A stretch of 64,000 nucleotides of DNA from Euryodendron excelsum (lineage: Eukaryota; Streptophyta; Magnoliopsida; Ericales; Pentaphylacaceae). The notes beneath the pieces are model-generated. The model did no database searches. It worked only from the letters and a program-made list of their open reading frames with translations, and had not been told where the DNA came from. The DNA lies in assembly GCA_033060915.1 (NCBI GenBank), contig CM065389.1, positions 13,556,001 to 13,620,000 of the forward strand, written 5' to 3'. This document shows, piece after piece, positions 24,170 to 36,148 of this stretch. The position numbers and the translations under genes are program-made. Position 1 is the first letter of the stretch. Each line of letters starts with the position of its first letter.

Positions 24170-24512
24170 ATCACTTTATCCCAATCTCTTTTTACAAAAA
24201 TGTTTTCCAGGAAACAAAATCATTTAACCTTTTACTGCAAAAAAAAAAAGTGCTAATAAAAACAAATTCTCCAATATCACAGGCCCATCTCCCTGTCACC
24301 CATTCAAACTCTTCCCATGAAAAGCCAACCCCGCCTGACACTCTTTAACAGCCTGCTTCTCTCTCTAGTCTCTAACTCTCACATTTCTCAAAAACCCCTC
24401 TTTTTTTATTTCAGTAACTCAGAGTGCAGAGGCCAGAGATAAAGCCAAAAAGCCTCCCATAATGCTCTTTGTAGTCTTTTTCTTTCTCATAGACAAAGCA
24501 CAAAGAGAGTTC
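21377..24512. other. Intergenic between the GBF4-type and phytocyanin-like genes
   Basis: About 21377-21730 is probably the 3' UTR of the bZIP gene. The middle (22100-23000) is very AT-rich. A stretch at 23040-23400 is more GC-balanced but has no recognised family. A 35-bp (TC)n tract at 24131-24165 lies about 350 bp before the phytocyanin-like ATG and may be part of its promoter. Confidence 0.4.
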
Positions 24513-24870
24513 ATGGAAGTCTCGACTAGGTTTGTCTTCCACTCGATCTATCTTCTCACTCTACTCTTCCAACTTTCTGACTCTGCAACTGTAGTAGTCG
24601 ATGGAGTTTCAGAGTGGAGAAACCCCACTGTTCATATTGGGGACTCTATCAGTAAGCATTCATTACCCTCTCCTAAAAAATTGAATCATTTGTTTCTTTT
24701 TTGTGGTTGTTACCAACTAACATAGCTATACATGTTTTTATCTCTCCATTTTCTCAGTTTTCAAGCACAAGAATCACTACAACCTCTACATTTTCCAGAA
24801 CAGAAGAGCCTTCGACCTCTGCAACTTCACTCAAGCTACAATCCTCACCAAACCTAATTCCACCTCCTTC

Positions 24871-24920
<50 letters not shown>

Positions 24921-25862
24921 TTTGACCATTTCTTTTTTTATATTATCAAGTGGCATTTTGTTTGTATGTATATGTGTATATATTGTATATATAGCTATAT
25001 GTATAGTTTCTTCAAGTGGATGCGAGGGTGAAGGCTGAGTATTTTTGTTCCTGATCAAAATTTTCTTTGTATTGTGAAGTGGCATCCATCAAGGCCTGGT
25101 TATTTCTACTTCTCCTTCAACAATGGCTCTCTGAAAGCATATCAAGAAGGCCAAAAGCTCGCCGTAAAAGTGTCTTTATCACCGCCGGAAAACTTGGCCA
25201 ACTCGCCGGAACTACCTCCAGTTGCAGCTCCAGTACCGAGTTCTGGGGACATTGTATCGTCATCTCCAGCACCGATTTCTGGGGGCATTGTTTCATCATC
25301 TCCCGCCTACCCTTGGCCGTTCCAGCCTAGTGAATCGACGTCTCCGAGCCCGGCGCCAATCGCAATCCTCCCGGCGACCAGCCCATCCTTAGTGCCGGAC
25401 AAAGGCGATGGCATACCTTTTATCAACAGTAACCCGGCGGTTCCTCTGCCTATGGGTGAAGTGGACTCTGCTACTATACGCCCTTTGTCCACATCTGGCC
25501 ATGGAAGACAGGTACCTTAATACTTATCAAGTTTTCATCTTAACCCATCTATTATCTATTGGGGGAAATGACATACATCTATGTATGCATATGCATATGC
25601 GTATATATATATTCAAAGGTTGTCATAGACACTCTCATGAACTACGTAAATGGTGAGAAGTGGAAGAGTAGATAGCTATGATATGCATAAATGTATGTCT
25701 ATTGTTATAAGAATATATTCTACTATATGTACTATATGCAAAGGGGGAGCTAATGATGGATTGTTTGATTGGATATCATTGCATTTTGGTGGACTGCAGG
25801 TGGTGGGGTTGCTTGCAGTTCAAATGGTACTCCGTTGTGTGGTTTTCCTGCTGCTGCTATGA
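24513..25862 (+). CDS. Early nodulin-like (phytocyanin-domain) protein, GPI-anchored
   Basis: Four exons: 24513-24651, 24758-24873, 25080-25511, 25800-25862; 249 aa. The ATG at 24513 gives a classic signal peptide (FVFHSIYLLTLLF); an in-frame ATG 51 bp upstream would put charged residues before it. The cupredoxin domain runs from VDGVSEWRNP through FKHKNHYNLYIF, FDLCNFTQA and TWHPSRPGYFYFSF to KLAVKVS. Where copper phytocyanins carry Cys, His and Met/Gln ligands, this one reads FSFNNGSLKAY, so it probably does not bind copper, like other ENODLs. A Pro/Ser-rich region suited to arabinogalactan glycosylation follows, and the tail VVGLLAVQMVLRCVVFLLLL is a likely GPI signal. It would act at the cell surface. 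The intron 2 donor (ACA before GTCTCT) opens directly into a CT microsatellite. Confidence 0.85.
24874..24918 (+). repeat. (TC)n microsatellite starting at a splice donor
   Basis: The GT of the intron 2 donor at 24874-24875 is the first dinucleotide of a run of about 22 CT/TC dimers. The only competing in-frame GT nearby would break the conserved continuation into TWHPSRPG, so the donor is well supported by protein homology despite its poor consensus. Confidence 0.85.
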
Positions 25863-25865
25863 AAA

Positions 25866-25967
25866 GGAGAGAGAGAGAGAGAGAACTGTGACTTTGAATC
25901 TAAAGTAGCTTTAAGGGTTTTGATTGTATTAAGATGCTATGATCCTTGAACCTACTTTGGGATCCAC

Positions 25968-25998
<31 letters not shown>

Positions 25999-26090
25999 AG
26001 AGAGAACTGTGACTTTGAATCTAAAGTAGCTTTAAGGGTGATGATTAATGTATTAAGCTGCTAATGAGCCTTGACATTACTTTGGAATCA
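25866..26090 (+). repeat. Tandem duplication (121-bp period) with GA tracts, 3' of the phytocyanin-like gene
   Basis: A GA run followed by GAACTGTGACTTTGAATC occurs at 25883 and again at 26004. Both copies continue through CTAAAGTAGCTTTAAGGG and then diverge slightly. The repeat starts 3 bp after the stop codon, so the duplicated unit is probably 3' UTR. Confidence 0.85.
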
Positions 26091-27735
26091 TTAGCACTTT
26101 GTTCTTTACTCTCTTTTGTTTTGCCAAGCAATCAATTGCTCCTGTTTCTTATTTTCTTGTACCCAAAAAAAAAATATATTTGCCCCTTTTTAAACCCGCA
26201 GTTTTTCTTGGGTTTTGCTTTCTTTTTAATGAGGATTTTTTGAATCCCTTTAAGCTCTTCTTGTGAAATCCATGTTATTAGCAACCCATTACAATGTTAT
26301 GCCTTGAAGGAATAATGGAAGCATTTTTTCAGATAAGCTTCGCATGAAATTTGGGCACAGAGCAAGCACAATTATGACAATTTTAATTGTTTTTTGTAAC
26401 ATCAACTCAACACAAAGAACTCATGCAGTCACCAGTCTTAGTCTTGTGAAAAGGTTAAAGGAATAAATATGAAGTAATTGCTTGATACAGAGTGAAAGCA
26501 GAAGAGAGGATTGGAGTTGTAGTTTTATATAACAATTTTAGGCTTGACTGCATGTTGGCCTCTCGTTGCACTTCTTTCTCCTAATTTATACTTGCTTTCG
26601 CTTCCCTTCCCTCCAATCCAAGTGAAGTGTCAATATTCCTTTATTTTTACAACCTTTGAATTGACTGAGCTGTTCAACAAATCTAGCTGCAAATCTGAAT
26701 CTATATACCCATCTGAATCTATATACCGCAGTTCCAAGTTTGTAGTGATGTTCTTTGTGAAAAAATGAGTGCTCGACTGATTGCACATTCATCCAATTTG
26801 ATCTGAATCAAATAATTGAGGGAACAGACTCTTCCTAATCTAAGCTCAAGTACTGCATAAATAATTTGTCCTTACAAATCATACATGTTTCTTCAATTTA
26901 ATCCTTCCTCCTATTATTGTTTAGTAGTAGCAAAGTTTATTTCACATTGCTGAACCTGCCTCCTAGTTGTGACTTTACTTTGGCACTTGGATTTGCAGTT
27001 TGGCTTCAGATCAAGCCCTAATAAGAGTTCTTATTGAATTAGTGCCAAAAGCAGCATAACCCCAATAAGATTTCTTATCCAAAATCGTTAAAAGTTACAA
27101 ACCAGAGCTACTCAAAATAGAACTTAGGCCATGTTTGGCTCATGCTTCACCCTGAGAAACAAAACTCAGGACAATGCTGCTGGCCCACCCCCTATTGAAT
27201 GCAAAAGTGAAAGATGAATAAAGGTTCCCATCCCCCAAAAAGTCTCCCAATTTGACCCCCATTTATAGGAAGGGAGTTGTATATTTCTTAGTAGGCTTAA
27301 ACTCAGTTTTGTGACATGCGTCTATGGTTTCCCTAAATTACCCTGAAAGTTAGAGATTGCTAGGCCTCAGGTACACCCAAGTGCCTTCCTCCTGTAAGAA
27401 ACATTCCGATACTATTAGTTAGAGTCAATCAACCTGTTGGCATGTAAATAAAGGAACAAAGAAAACGATTGAACCATAAGAAAGATTCAAGAGATGATAG
27501 CAAAAACAATCAGATCTGCAAATTTCCATTTGATATTCATTCTATGCTGACAGATAGTTTTGTTATTCTTCTATTCATTATACAACAGGCTCTGGTTCTA
27601 TAGTAAGACAAGATGTAAACATTTATAAATCCATCAACTGCCCCTTTGATTTTCTTATTACATTTTTCAGTAAGAACATAGAAAAGTAAGCCATTGGAGT
27701 TGCCACATTTCATGGTATTTTGGGTTTGGCTCTAA
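26091..27735. other. Intergenic between convergent genes
   Basis: This lies between the 3' ends of the phytocyanin-like gene (plus) and the RTM2-like gene (minus). Two 17-bp direct repeats of CATCTGAATCTATATAC type lie near 26693-26727. No gene, RNA or element is recognised. Confidence 0.4.
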
Positions 27736-29013
27736 TTAATGTTTCTTTTCTCTGGCTTGCTTTTTAGTTCTAATCAAGTGGATGACAAGCACTATAATAG
27801 ACACAAGAATGGCCGATCCAACCATCATAGGAGCACATTGCTTGGACCTTTTCTCAGGAGGCAGGTTTGCTTGAATTGATTGGTCATCCTGGCTCTTCTC
27901 TTCCTCTGTCCCTAGAGGTTCAATATAATTTTCGCTCTTCTGAATTTCTTGTTTCCCTTGAACATCTTGATCTTTATTACCTTGTTCTTGGTCTGTAGAC
28001 TGTTTCAGCCTCAAAGCGTCAATTTGATCAAGTTCTTGACAATGTTTGTACTCTTCCTTTGGTTCTATAATACCTTGAGTGGTGTCCTGTTTTTCTGATT
28101 CTTGTCCCTGGATTTTGCTTTCCACTCGCAGAATTTCATCAGCAGCCTGTTCTTCAACAACAATGTGAGCTTTTTCAACTAATATTGGTGGACTTGGGAC
28201 AGTTTTTGTTGATTCAAGAATCTCTGCACCGCGATCATGCACCGTTAAATCACAAGCTTCTACTTTCTCAGAAGTCAATTCTTCAAACTCTCTCCCATTC
28301 ACAATTTCAGATGCATTGGCCAATTTCTCAACAGCTTGATCTCTCTCTTTCATGTCTTCAATATTTGGTTCCCTATATTCTTCTGGCTGCAACGTCTCTC
28401 TTTCATCAACCCCATTCGCTGAGATTTGAAATGATTTGGAGCTCCCTCTAGCGACCTCTACCTCTTTCACTTCCTCAAACCTAATCCCACGGATGCCTTT
28501 TACTAGCTTTGGCATTGAAATTGTCAAAACCGATTCTTCTTCGTTAAACCTTGCCTTGATTTTATCCAAAATCACCCCACCAGGCATTTTGAAAGCTCTC
28601 CTAAATCCCCTCATCTCTATCTGTTTCTTGTACACCTTCCAATCTATCATAACCGTCTCCTGAACAGGCTTTTCACCAGTTATTGCAATCTGAGTCCCAT
28701 CATCGCTTATCTCAATCTTCATATTTTCTCTCTTATAACCTGCATTTGTTTGAACTTCAACCACAACTAAAAAGAAAGACTTTTCATTCAAAAACAATAG
28801 ATAAACACAAATAAGACTGCTTGTTCTTACCAAATGTCTAAAAAAAATTAACCATAGTTCATATGTATAGAGCATATAAGAGAGACCTTTGAGATGAGCA
28901 GTGAGGATGAACATGGTGTCTGTTTCTCTAGGCATGAAAAGAGGACTGGCTCGGCTTTTGGCAATTTGGAGGTCGGCTAAGGTAAAATCATCAACGATTT
29001 TGGAGAGATCCAT
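27736..29013 (-). CDS. RTM2-like small heat-shock-domain protein with C-terminal membrane anchor
   Basis: Two exons, complement(28887..29013) and complement(27736..28766), 385 aa. Exon 1 ends CACCTCAAAG-type (HLK) before GTCTCT; exon 2 follows TTTTTAG and continues VVVEVQTNAGYKRENMKIEI. The 120-bp intron is in frame and free of stops, so unspliced RNA would encode 40 extra residues. An alpha-crystallin (HSP20) domain covers about residues 15-145, ending in IKARFNEEESVLTISMPKL, the usual (A/G)xL region. A long acidic, Gln/Glu-rich linker follows, then one hydrophobic segment (MVGSAILVSIIVLVIHLI) and a basic tail. This architecture matches Arabidopsis RTM2, which sits in phloem membranes and restricts long-distance movement of potyviruses. 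Family membership is well supported; an antiviral role here is inference. Confidence 0.85.
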   Translation of the reverse strand: MDLSKIVDDFTLADLQIAKSRASPLFMPRETDTMFILTAHLKGLSYMLYTYELWLIFFRHLVRTSSLICVYLLFLNEKSFFLVVVEVQTNAGYKRENMKIEISDDGTQIAITGEKPVQETVMIDWKVYKKQIEMRGFRRAFKMPGGVILDKIKARFNEEESVLTISMPKLVKGIRGIRFEEVKEVEVARGSSKSFQISANGVDERETLQPEEYREPNIEDMKERDQAVEKLANASEIVNGREFEELTSEKVEACDLTVHDRGAEILESTKTVPSPPILVEKAHIVVEEQAADEILRVESKIQGQESEKQDTTQGIIEPKEEYKHCQELDQIDALRLKQSTDQEQGNKDQDVQGKQEIQKSENYIEPLGTEEEKSQDDQSIQANLPPEKRSKQCAPMMVGSAILVSIIVLVIHLIRTKKQAREKKH

Positions 29014-32000
29014 TTTCTGAGATATTGGTTTGATTTTGATTGAAATGAGTTGAATAATAAACAGAATTGTTGGGGGGCTTCACAAAGGTACAATGTGCTC
29101 TGATAATATAACTATATCTATTATCAGAGTAATCAGTATAGCACATATGCTTTGCTTCCACACACGGTGGTGTTATTTGCAAGTTCACTTTAAAGCCATA
29201 AGATTATCGGGCAAAGATGCATAGGTTAAGATGATCCTGGCAAAAGAAAATGGGAAGTTGATAAACGGGGATTTCATATTCTCATATAATATTAGGGCTT
29301 GTTTGGTTGCGCGACTTGCCTTATTTCATGACTTCCCCTTTGAATATTAGCGAATTCAACCAAAGACATTCGATTATCTAATTTCTCCTCCTACTTGTGA
29401 CTGGACTGGGCTGACATTTGGATTTGGAGATGAATTCTCATATCAGCAAGAGCTCAATTCGAGTGCAGTTGGCTTAATCAGATTGAATTACTGCAGAAGC
29501 AGCATTACCCAAACGAGCAAGGAGAAGCCAACATCTTATCCATGAGTGTTAAAAGTTCAAACCAGAGCCTGATCATGCCCCACCCCTCAAATGAACATGA
29601 GCCCTTTGCGCGAGGGAATGCCAGAAAGTTCCCCTTTGTCGGAGAGCAGGGGTAATTGAAAAACATGGAAGGATTGGATATAACCAACATATATAACCAT
29701 GGAGTAATCTAGTTTTCATGTTTCTTCAGAATTAGCAACCTTTTTTTGTTTTTTAACTTCCCAGACATGATAGGGATTTGAACTCATCCCATGATGAGTT
29801 TTGGAGAAAGAAATAAAAAGAAAAGCCTCATGTTGTCTCATTCATGGCTATTACAAGAAGTTCCCACACCCACCCCACCCCCAAGTCAAATATGGTTGTT
29901 GAAGAATATCAACCTTTCTTCTTGCCAATACAACTTTTTAATGTTTTATCTCCTTTTCAAGTACATTTCTTAATGCTGTTTCTTGCATGACAGTGCATGG
30001 GTTTAGATACAAATATTAGAGTATGAAGTTAATAGAGGGATTCATGGAGAAAGGCTGATTTCCACAGCTCTGGAGCATATGAGCACTTGCTATCGCATCG
30101 AGTCACAACCTCTAACCCAAATATCTTGGTTCGATGCTATTTTTGTTATTTTCCAAAATGAATTTAGATCATTTTAGTTGATCAAAAATTATAACAAAGC
30201 TAAACCTTCAACTTGGCATCTTTCTAGTGTCACATTACGTCAACCACTAAAGCCCTGGTCATGGTTTGACTCACCCTTTTCTTTCCAAAAACGAAATTAT
30301 GCCAATCAGCCTTGCATAATTTGGCAGCCATTGGTAAGACTCAGATTATTGATGAGTACGATACATTCACATTATGGGACTTTAACTCCAACTAACAATA
30401 ACTTTTGGCAATTAAAGCATTGCATATTGTACCGACAAGCAAGTTGTTGTTATAAGGACCATTCTCCCAATGGCTGCTCTTAATTTCTTGGGTAGGTATA
30501 CAAAATGTTGATCTGCATTATTGAAGATGCAGGCATTTCTGCCAGCCAGGCAGCTGCTGCCAAATCAAGATTGGAACAGTGGTTTACTCATCACAAAGAA
30601 AACCAATTCCAGTCATAATAAAAGGCATATTATACCCAAGTATTGCCTATAATCTGATTGAACAGTAGAAAATTAATCAGTTCTCTCTAAATGTGGTACA
30701 TACAATTAAGGGTAGTACTCTCCTAGATAACCTTCAATAGGTTTTGCTTACAAAGGTGACCAAGAATAACTTAGTCCATAATTTTTCACAATGGCCAATT
30801 CTCCCCCAAAACACAGGTCATAGTTGCTTCCACAACAAATTGATTGGAGGTTTCAAGCAACCCTACAAAATGGGATGAAAACAGTGATGAAGATTTTATA
30901 TTACAAGTCACTTCTTTTAGAAGATGCTACAAATATGACTCCTCGATCAGCTATCATCTCTCAGATTGCCTTAAGAACAATCAAATGGAGAACTGATTTG
31001 ACAAAATTTGAAACGTTCCATGCTTCCGCATGTCAAAAGACCCTTTGATGATGTTCACATCAAGCAGGGTATCCCATGGAATGTTGCCCAAGTAATATAA
31101 ACCTGCAGCCAATAAGCAAACTATCCATGGAAGACTTTCTTCGTGTAACCTTTCTTCAATTAGAATAAAGTTCGTTTACCAAATAAAAGTATGTCCTGGT
31201 CAACAAGAAAGCTAATATAATGCTGAACAAGAAATTCAAATCTTTCTGCAATATTTTATATATTTCTGGGGTCACAACAGATGAATCTGCAGAAGGGAAC
31301 TCATAGGGGATGAATTAGGGTCAAATGGACCTTTCTTATGAGAGGAGTTGAACTTGACAAAATACAACGACGATGATCAGAGCCAATTCTAATGTCGCAA
31401 GCACATACCTACATTTCATAAGGACTTTTCTAGGGCCTCAGAATGCATGAAGACCAAGAAAATAGTCATATTGGATTTTGTTTTTCAAATTTCTCTAGAA
31501 AGAAGGCATTGGAATGAGAAGATCAAACACCAAAGGACAAGGAAAAAAATTTAAAAAAACGAAAATTTCCTGTCTGCCTCCACCGCGACATTAAATGGGA
31601 TCAGGACAGACTTAACCTGACCTATTGCGGGGAATTACTTACTAGGTCAGACTCTCCTGAGTTAGGAATTCCTAGCAAGCCGCATGGAGGAAAGAGCAAC
31701 TCTATAATATATACTTCAAATTCTATAGATCTAGCAACCGGCAATGAAGTTCCGTAAAAGTAGGGCGAATGGATTAGAATCAAATGAACCTCCAAAAGGG
31801 AAGGAAAGATTGAGGTGAAATGAGGAAATGACCATCCACGTACTCAAGGCCAGTCAGATGTTTTCGCTCTATTCATATGACAAAACACCACTGGTTCATT
31901 TCACAGTGCAGCTATTACTTCCTCAGAAGAGATCACTCTAATTTTACATCATATAGACAAAATTGTTATATTAATTACAATAACAAATTGATCTCTAACA

Positions 32001-32320
32001 TTAGTAACATGTGCCAATGGATGAAAACAATAATCATCTGTGCAAAAACAGCGAGACCATGAGATGCAAATTTACTCAGAGAACTTTAATTTACATTGGC
32101 AAACACCAGTGAGACAAAGCACCATGGACTGCAAAGGCGCAATTCATATACAAAATATTTTGTGATAAATACAAAAAACTGTTACCTCCTTAAACCTTTT
32201 TATTCTGTTGGCACATTGCCTGAATCTTTCTCTCTCTTGAAGTCCAAGGAACTGATAATTCAGAACATGTTTGCAATTTTTACATTCTGTGCCCACAGGC
32301 AATGGACCGACACAAATTAC
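29014..32320. other. Intergenic between RTM2-like and ROH1-like genes
   Basis: The first few hundred bases should contain the RTM2-like promoter, and about 32100-32320 the 3' UTR of the ROH1-like gene. GGGCTTGTTTGGTTGCG near 29294 looks like a MITE end but no partner was found. Open frames at 30178-30483, 30824-31048, 31877-32062 and 32096-32512 have no family resemblance or overlap the ROH1-like gene on the other strand. Confidence 0.4.
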
Positions 32321-33484
32321 TCAGGATGGTTCCCCCCTTCCAAACGAATCAAGACCCTCAGTCCGGCTACGAACGATCCTGTGGAAGACTTCCCTCACCT
32401 GGCATTCCAATGGATCCAATCCATCCTTTACTGCTTCGCAAACTTGCCCAAGCTCCTGTACTCTCTGCCTCACATCTCCCTCCTTTTCCTCAGTCAATGG
32501 GAACTGAATTGAATCGGTCAATTCATTCATGTGACGGGAACAAGTCTCAATTTTAAGAATCTCCTTCAACAAACCGGAAGCATTTCTACGATTCCGCTTC
32601 TTCGACTCCTCCAAAATCTTCTCATGAAGCGAGAGGACCGGAACGGCCCAAATGAATTGCCGTGGTATGGAAAAATGGGTTTGCAAGCCTCGGTCCTGAC
32701 AAGGGATTGCGGCTACAAGTGCCCACATCACGAAGAGCAGCACAGAACTCATGGTAAAGACTGCAACTGCAAGACCATTGGTAGCCATGATTTCATTCGT
32801 TCTTGGGGCGGCCAGGTTCCCGATTGCCTGCAGCTGCTTGGCAGCTGACCATGACCGCGAAACACTCCACGACAATGATCGGAAATGGCCCAAAGACCTG
32901 TGCTCCCTCTGCAGATTATTGCGCCCGAAAGAGCGGTTTCTATGCGCAAGAGCCGCATTCGACTCCTTCTCATCAAGCATGCCAATTGCCAAATCGACCA
33001 AAGCCTTCTTTGCCCGACGAACCTGGCCCTCCCCCAGACTCCTCTGGTTGTCCAACGCACACAACACAATCTCCAAATGCTTCTGCCACTGTCTGATCTG
33101 CTCAATCCCGTCTCGAATCGCATTACAAACATCGAGAGCCTTCACACTCCTCTCAAAGAACTCAGAAATCAGCCGATCCATCGGCGCTCTGTTCAAGTAT
33201 CTTTTGTTGTTGAACAATATCATCCTGAATTCCTCTTGACAACAGAGGAAGACATCCAGAAGTTTGCGAATCCAGGAAAGTGAGAGCATGTCATCGGACC
33301 CAACTGCACAAAAATCGTGAAACCGGTCCGCAACCTGTCTCTGGAAGGCCTCGAGCTCCAGCTCTTGGCCCGTAGCCGCATGGGTAGCTTCCATAGAATG
33401 GACCTGATCGCGACGTATGCTCAGAATCGAACGGCCGAAATTTGAAAACGAAGCAGATGAACCCTGATAATCTGTTGCTGGCAT
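32321..33484 (-). CDS. ROH1: ROH1-like protein (DUF793, BYPASS1-related)
   Basis: A single uninterrupted exon, 387 aa, beginning [20 protein letters not shown], a highly conserved start of plant ROH1/DUF793 proteins. Further family blocks are [10 protein letters not shown] (about 28-37), a helical N-terminal half ([30 protein letters not shown]), a Ser/Arg-rich linker with [17 protein letters not shown] (about 201-217), one membrane segment (about 237-260) and a helical C-terminal half ending GRGEPS. Arabidopsis ROH1 was found as a partner of the exocyst subunit EXO70A1, linking it to polar secretion and seed-coat mucilage; a similar role here is inferred. Several long plus-strand open frames across the same interval are shadows of this GC-richer gene. 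Confidence 0.92.
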   Translation of the reverse strand: MPATDYQGSSASFSNFGRSILSIRRDQVHSMEATHAATGQELELEAFQRQVADRFHDFCAVGSDDMLSLSWIRKLLDVFLCCQEEFRMILFNNKRYLNRAPMDRLISEFFERSVKALDVCNAIRDGIEQIRQWQKHLEIVLCALDNQRSLGEGQVRRAKKALVDLAIGMLDEKESNAALAHRNRSFGRNNLQREHRSLGHFRSLSWSVSRSWSAAKQLQAIGNLAAPRTNEIMATNGLAVAVFTMSSVLLFVMWALVAAIPCQDRGLQTHFSIPRQFIWAVPVLSLHEKILEESKKRNRRNASGLLKEILKIETCSRHMNELTDSIQFPLTEEKEGDVRQRVQELGQVCEAVKDGLDPLECQVREVFHRIVRSRTEGLDSFGRGEPS

Positions 33485-36046
33485 TTCTCACATCGACAAA
33501 GAGACACCAACAATATATGTATGAAATCCTTGAAACTACAAAACAACTAAAACCCAAAAAGGAGAACGACCCAATTTGATTCAAGAATTGCTGAAAACGG
33601 AGAGAGTGACAAGAACTCAACAGATTGTTCAAAATTGAACCCTAGAACACAAATGGGCTCTTATTTTGGGTAAAAATTCAAAAAAAAAAAAAATTTAATT
33701 AAAAACCCAGAACAAGAGCAACCCAATTATGAACTGTTGAAAATGGAGAGTGACATGAACACACAAGATTATCCAAATTGAAAAAACCCTACAACGCAAA
33801 TTGAGTTATGGATTCATATATCATGGGAAATCAAACTCTAGATTGCATGAAAACCACTGTGAATCCATAACAAGGCAACCCAAGATCAGGGAGTGGAGAA
33901 GTACAAGAAGACCAAAGCAAGGCAACCCAAGATCAGAAGAGGGAGTGGACTTCTAGAGAGACAGTGTAGAGAGAAGGATGGAGGAGAGGGCAATGAAACC
34001 CTAATAGGGAGAGGTCTTTTATATTGGGAGTTGATTAGGATTTTGGACCGCGTATTTTGGTGTCGTTGAAAGAGAAATCTTTAAAACAGTAATTAAGTAA
34101 GAAATAATTACCATAATTAGTATCCTAATTAAGTATTATTAGCATTGAAACAGTAAAAAAAACACAAAAAGTTAACTATAAGACGCCTCCAAGGCACACG
34201 TAGTGGACACGCCCGGGTCCGCGTCGCGAATCCCAATGAATCTCTGCTCTGCAATTATATTCCTTTTGGATTATGATCGGACGGTGGAAAAGAGAGGAAG
34301 ACGTACTACTGGTTCTATTGTGTCACCTGACGGTTTAGTTTAGGTTTACCCGGTCGTACGAATGGAAATGGAGAGCTGTGGGTCTGCCACGTGGTCCTAT
34401 TATATGGCCACGTGTGAAGAGGTGATTGGTGGGTGTGGTGGGGTTCTTGTTTGGCGCTTAACGGGCAGGGGGACTTGGTCTCTGATTCCACTGCCCTCCC
34501 TTCTAGAAAGAGAAAGGGTTGGACGATGTCATATTGTATTTAGTGTGTTAAGAATGCATAAATAAAATTTTTATAATATAAAAAATTTATTAAAAAATTA
34601 TGAATTACACATTTTATATATTCAAATAACGCATATTTAATATGTGCTCTTAGTTCAGATTAGCAAGACTCATACTATATACTATGTAGTGTATACCTAA
34701 ATTGTGTTTATTACCACAACTACCCTTCAATAACAAAAAATCGATCAAAATGTCATTTAGTTGCAAAATTACCACTTTTGCATCATTCTAGTACAAGATT
34801 ATGTACAAAATTATTTTTAAAAAATAGGATTTGCCTTTACTTTCATAAGATTAGAAGGGTGTCTCCCCTAGATGGGTGATCAGTTTGTGCATGTGAGAGA
34901 GAAAAAATAAAAAGTAAATAATGGGTGATTTGTTAATAAGTATTACATAATTATTCTTGCATGTGCTTAAGGCTCTGCTTAAAACTTGAATTTTCGGTTA
35001 AAATAAATAAATAAAAAGTGAACAAAAATTAAGAGTATTTTTATTTACTTTTCTTTTGTATTTTTTATTTATTAAAAATCTGAGTTTCAAACAAAACGTA
35101 AATGAATAGGGACAAATTTTCTGTTGTGAATTATTTTTGTCAATGAAAAAAGAGTTTACCAAAAGAGTTTGGTTTATTATAATATATAGGAATCTCATAT
35201 AGGAGCTTTATTATTATTTTTTTGGGATAAATCGAAAAACCAGATGGAAGAAAACGAACTACAATCTAAGATGAGATGTTCCAACCATATCAGCATTTAG
35301 GTCACACAACAAGATAGGAGCTTTACATATACCAGCATCTGGGTCACACACATGCGTGTGGTAAGTGGGAAGCAATAATCGAAAAGAGAGGAGTAGTTGT
35401 ACAAATATTAAAATTAGAACTGCAATTATTGTATATAAAATAATATTTTTTCATATATACTCTCAAAGTTTAATATTAAAGAAATTTAAATAGTAATAAA
35501 ATTATTTTTGAAGCATACTTTTTGATATTATAAAAAGATAGGTAGCTTGAATTTGAAGGGAGATGCCAAACTAATATTTTTCGTTTATAAATATATTGTA
35601 TGTATATATATACATATAATCCTATTAGAGGTAGGATTGGAAATAAGTCAAGCCGAGCCAAATAGTAAATTGTTTAAGTTTGATTTGAAAACCTTAACTT
35701 GCTTGAAAATGTATTTGAGATTGGTTTATTTAACTTTCGAACCGATCTCTAACGAGTTTCAATCGAGCCAATTACGAGTCGAGTTCAAGTAGTTCAAACT
35801 TTTTAGTGTATACAAACTTGTCAAGCTCAGTTCGAATCAATGCTAGAAATTTAACGACTGATCTCGAACTAGCTTTTAATGAGCCGAACGTAAGTCGGAC
35901 TTAATTAGCTTGAATTCGTTTTATAACCCTAAGGATGATAATGAAAGGTACAAAATTTTTATTCACTTTGACTATTTGTTGTTCAAAAAAGGAGCACTTA
36001 AATAGATTAAACTATGAAAAAGGAGGACTAAAATAGATTGGTTTGT

Positions 36047-36148
36047 CCCAGTAATCGAAGCGTTATAAATTCACTCATTTGGCAATGGTTCAAATCTCGC
36101 CGGCCCCTTCTCTACACCCAATTGTCTTGTATCAAAAAAAAAAAAAAA
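36047..36148 (+). mobile_element. Possible 5'-truncated SINE tail
   Basis: A box-B-like GGTTCAAATCTC is followed about 45 bp later by a run of about 15 A. This fits the 3' half of a tRNA-derived SINE. No A box and no target-site duplication were found, so the call is weak. Confidence 0.3.

Noticed and set aside
24462..24512. Start of the phytocyanin-like protein at ATG 24462
   Set aside because: The 17-residue extension places charged residues before the signal peptide, whereas ATG 24513 gives a standard signal peptide. The upstream start cannot be fully excluded.
30178..30483. 101-codon frame between the RTM2-like and ROH1-like genes
   Set aside because: No domain, no codon bias seen, no splice structure; looks random.
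32751..33239. Long plus-strand frame (162 codons) opposite the ROH1-like gene
   Set aside because: Shadow of the minus-strand coding exon, which matches a known family over its whole length.
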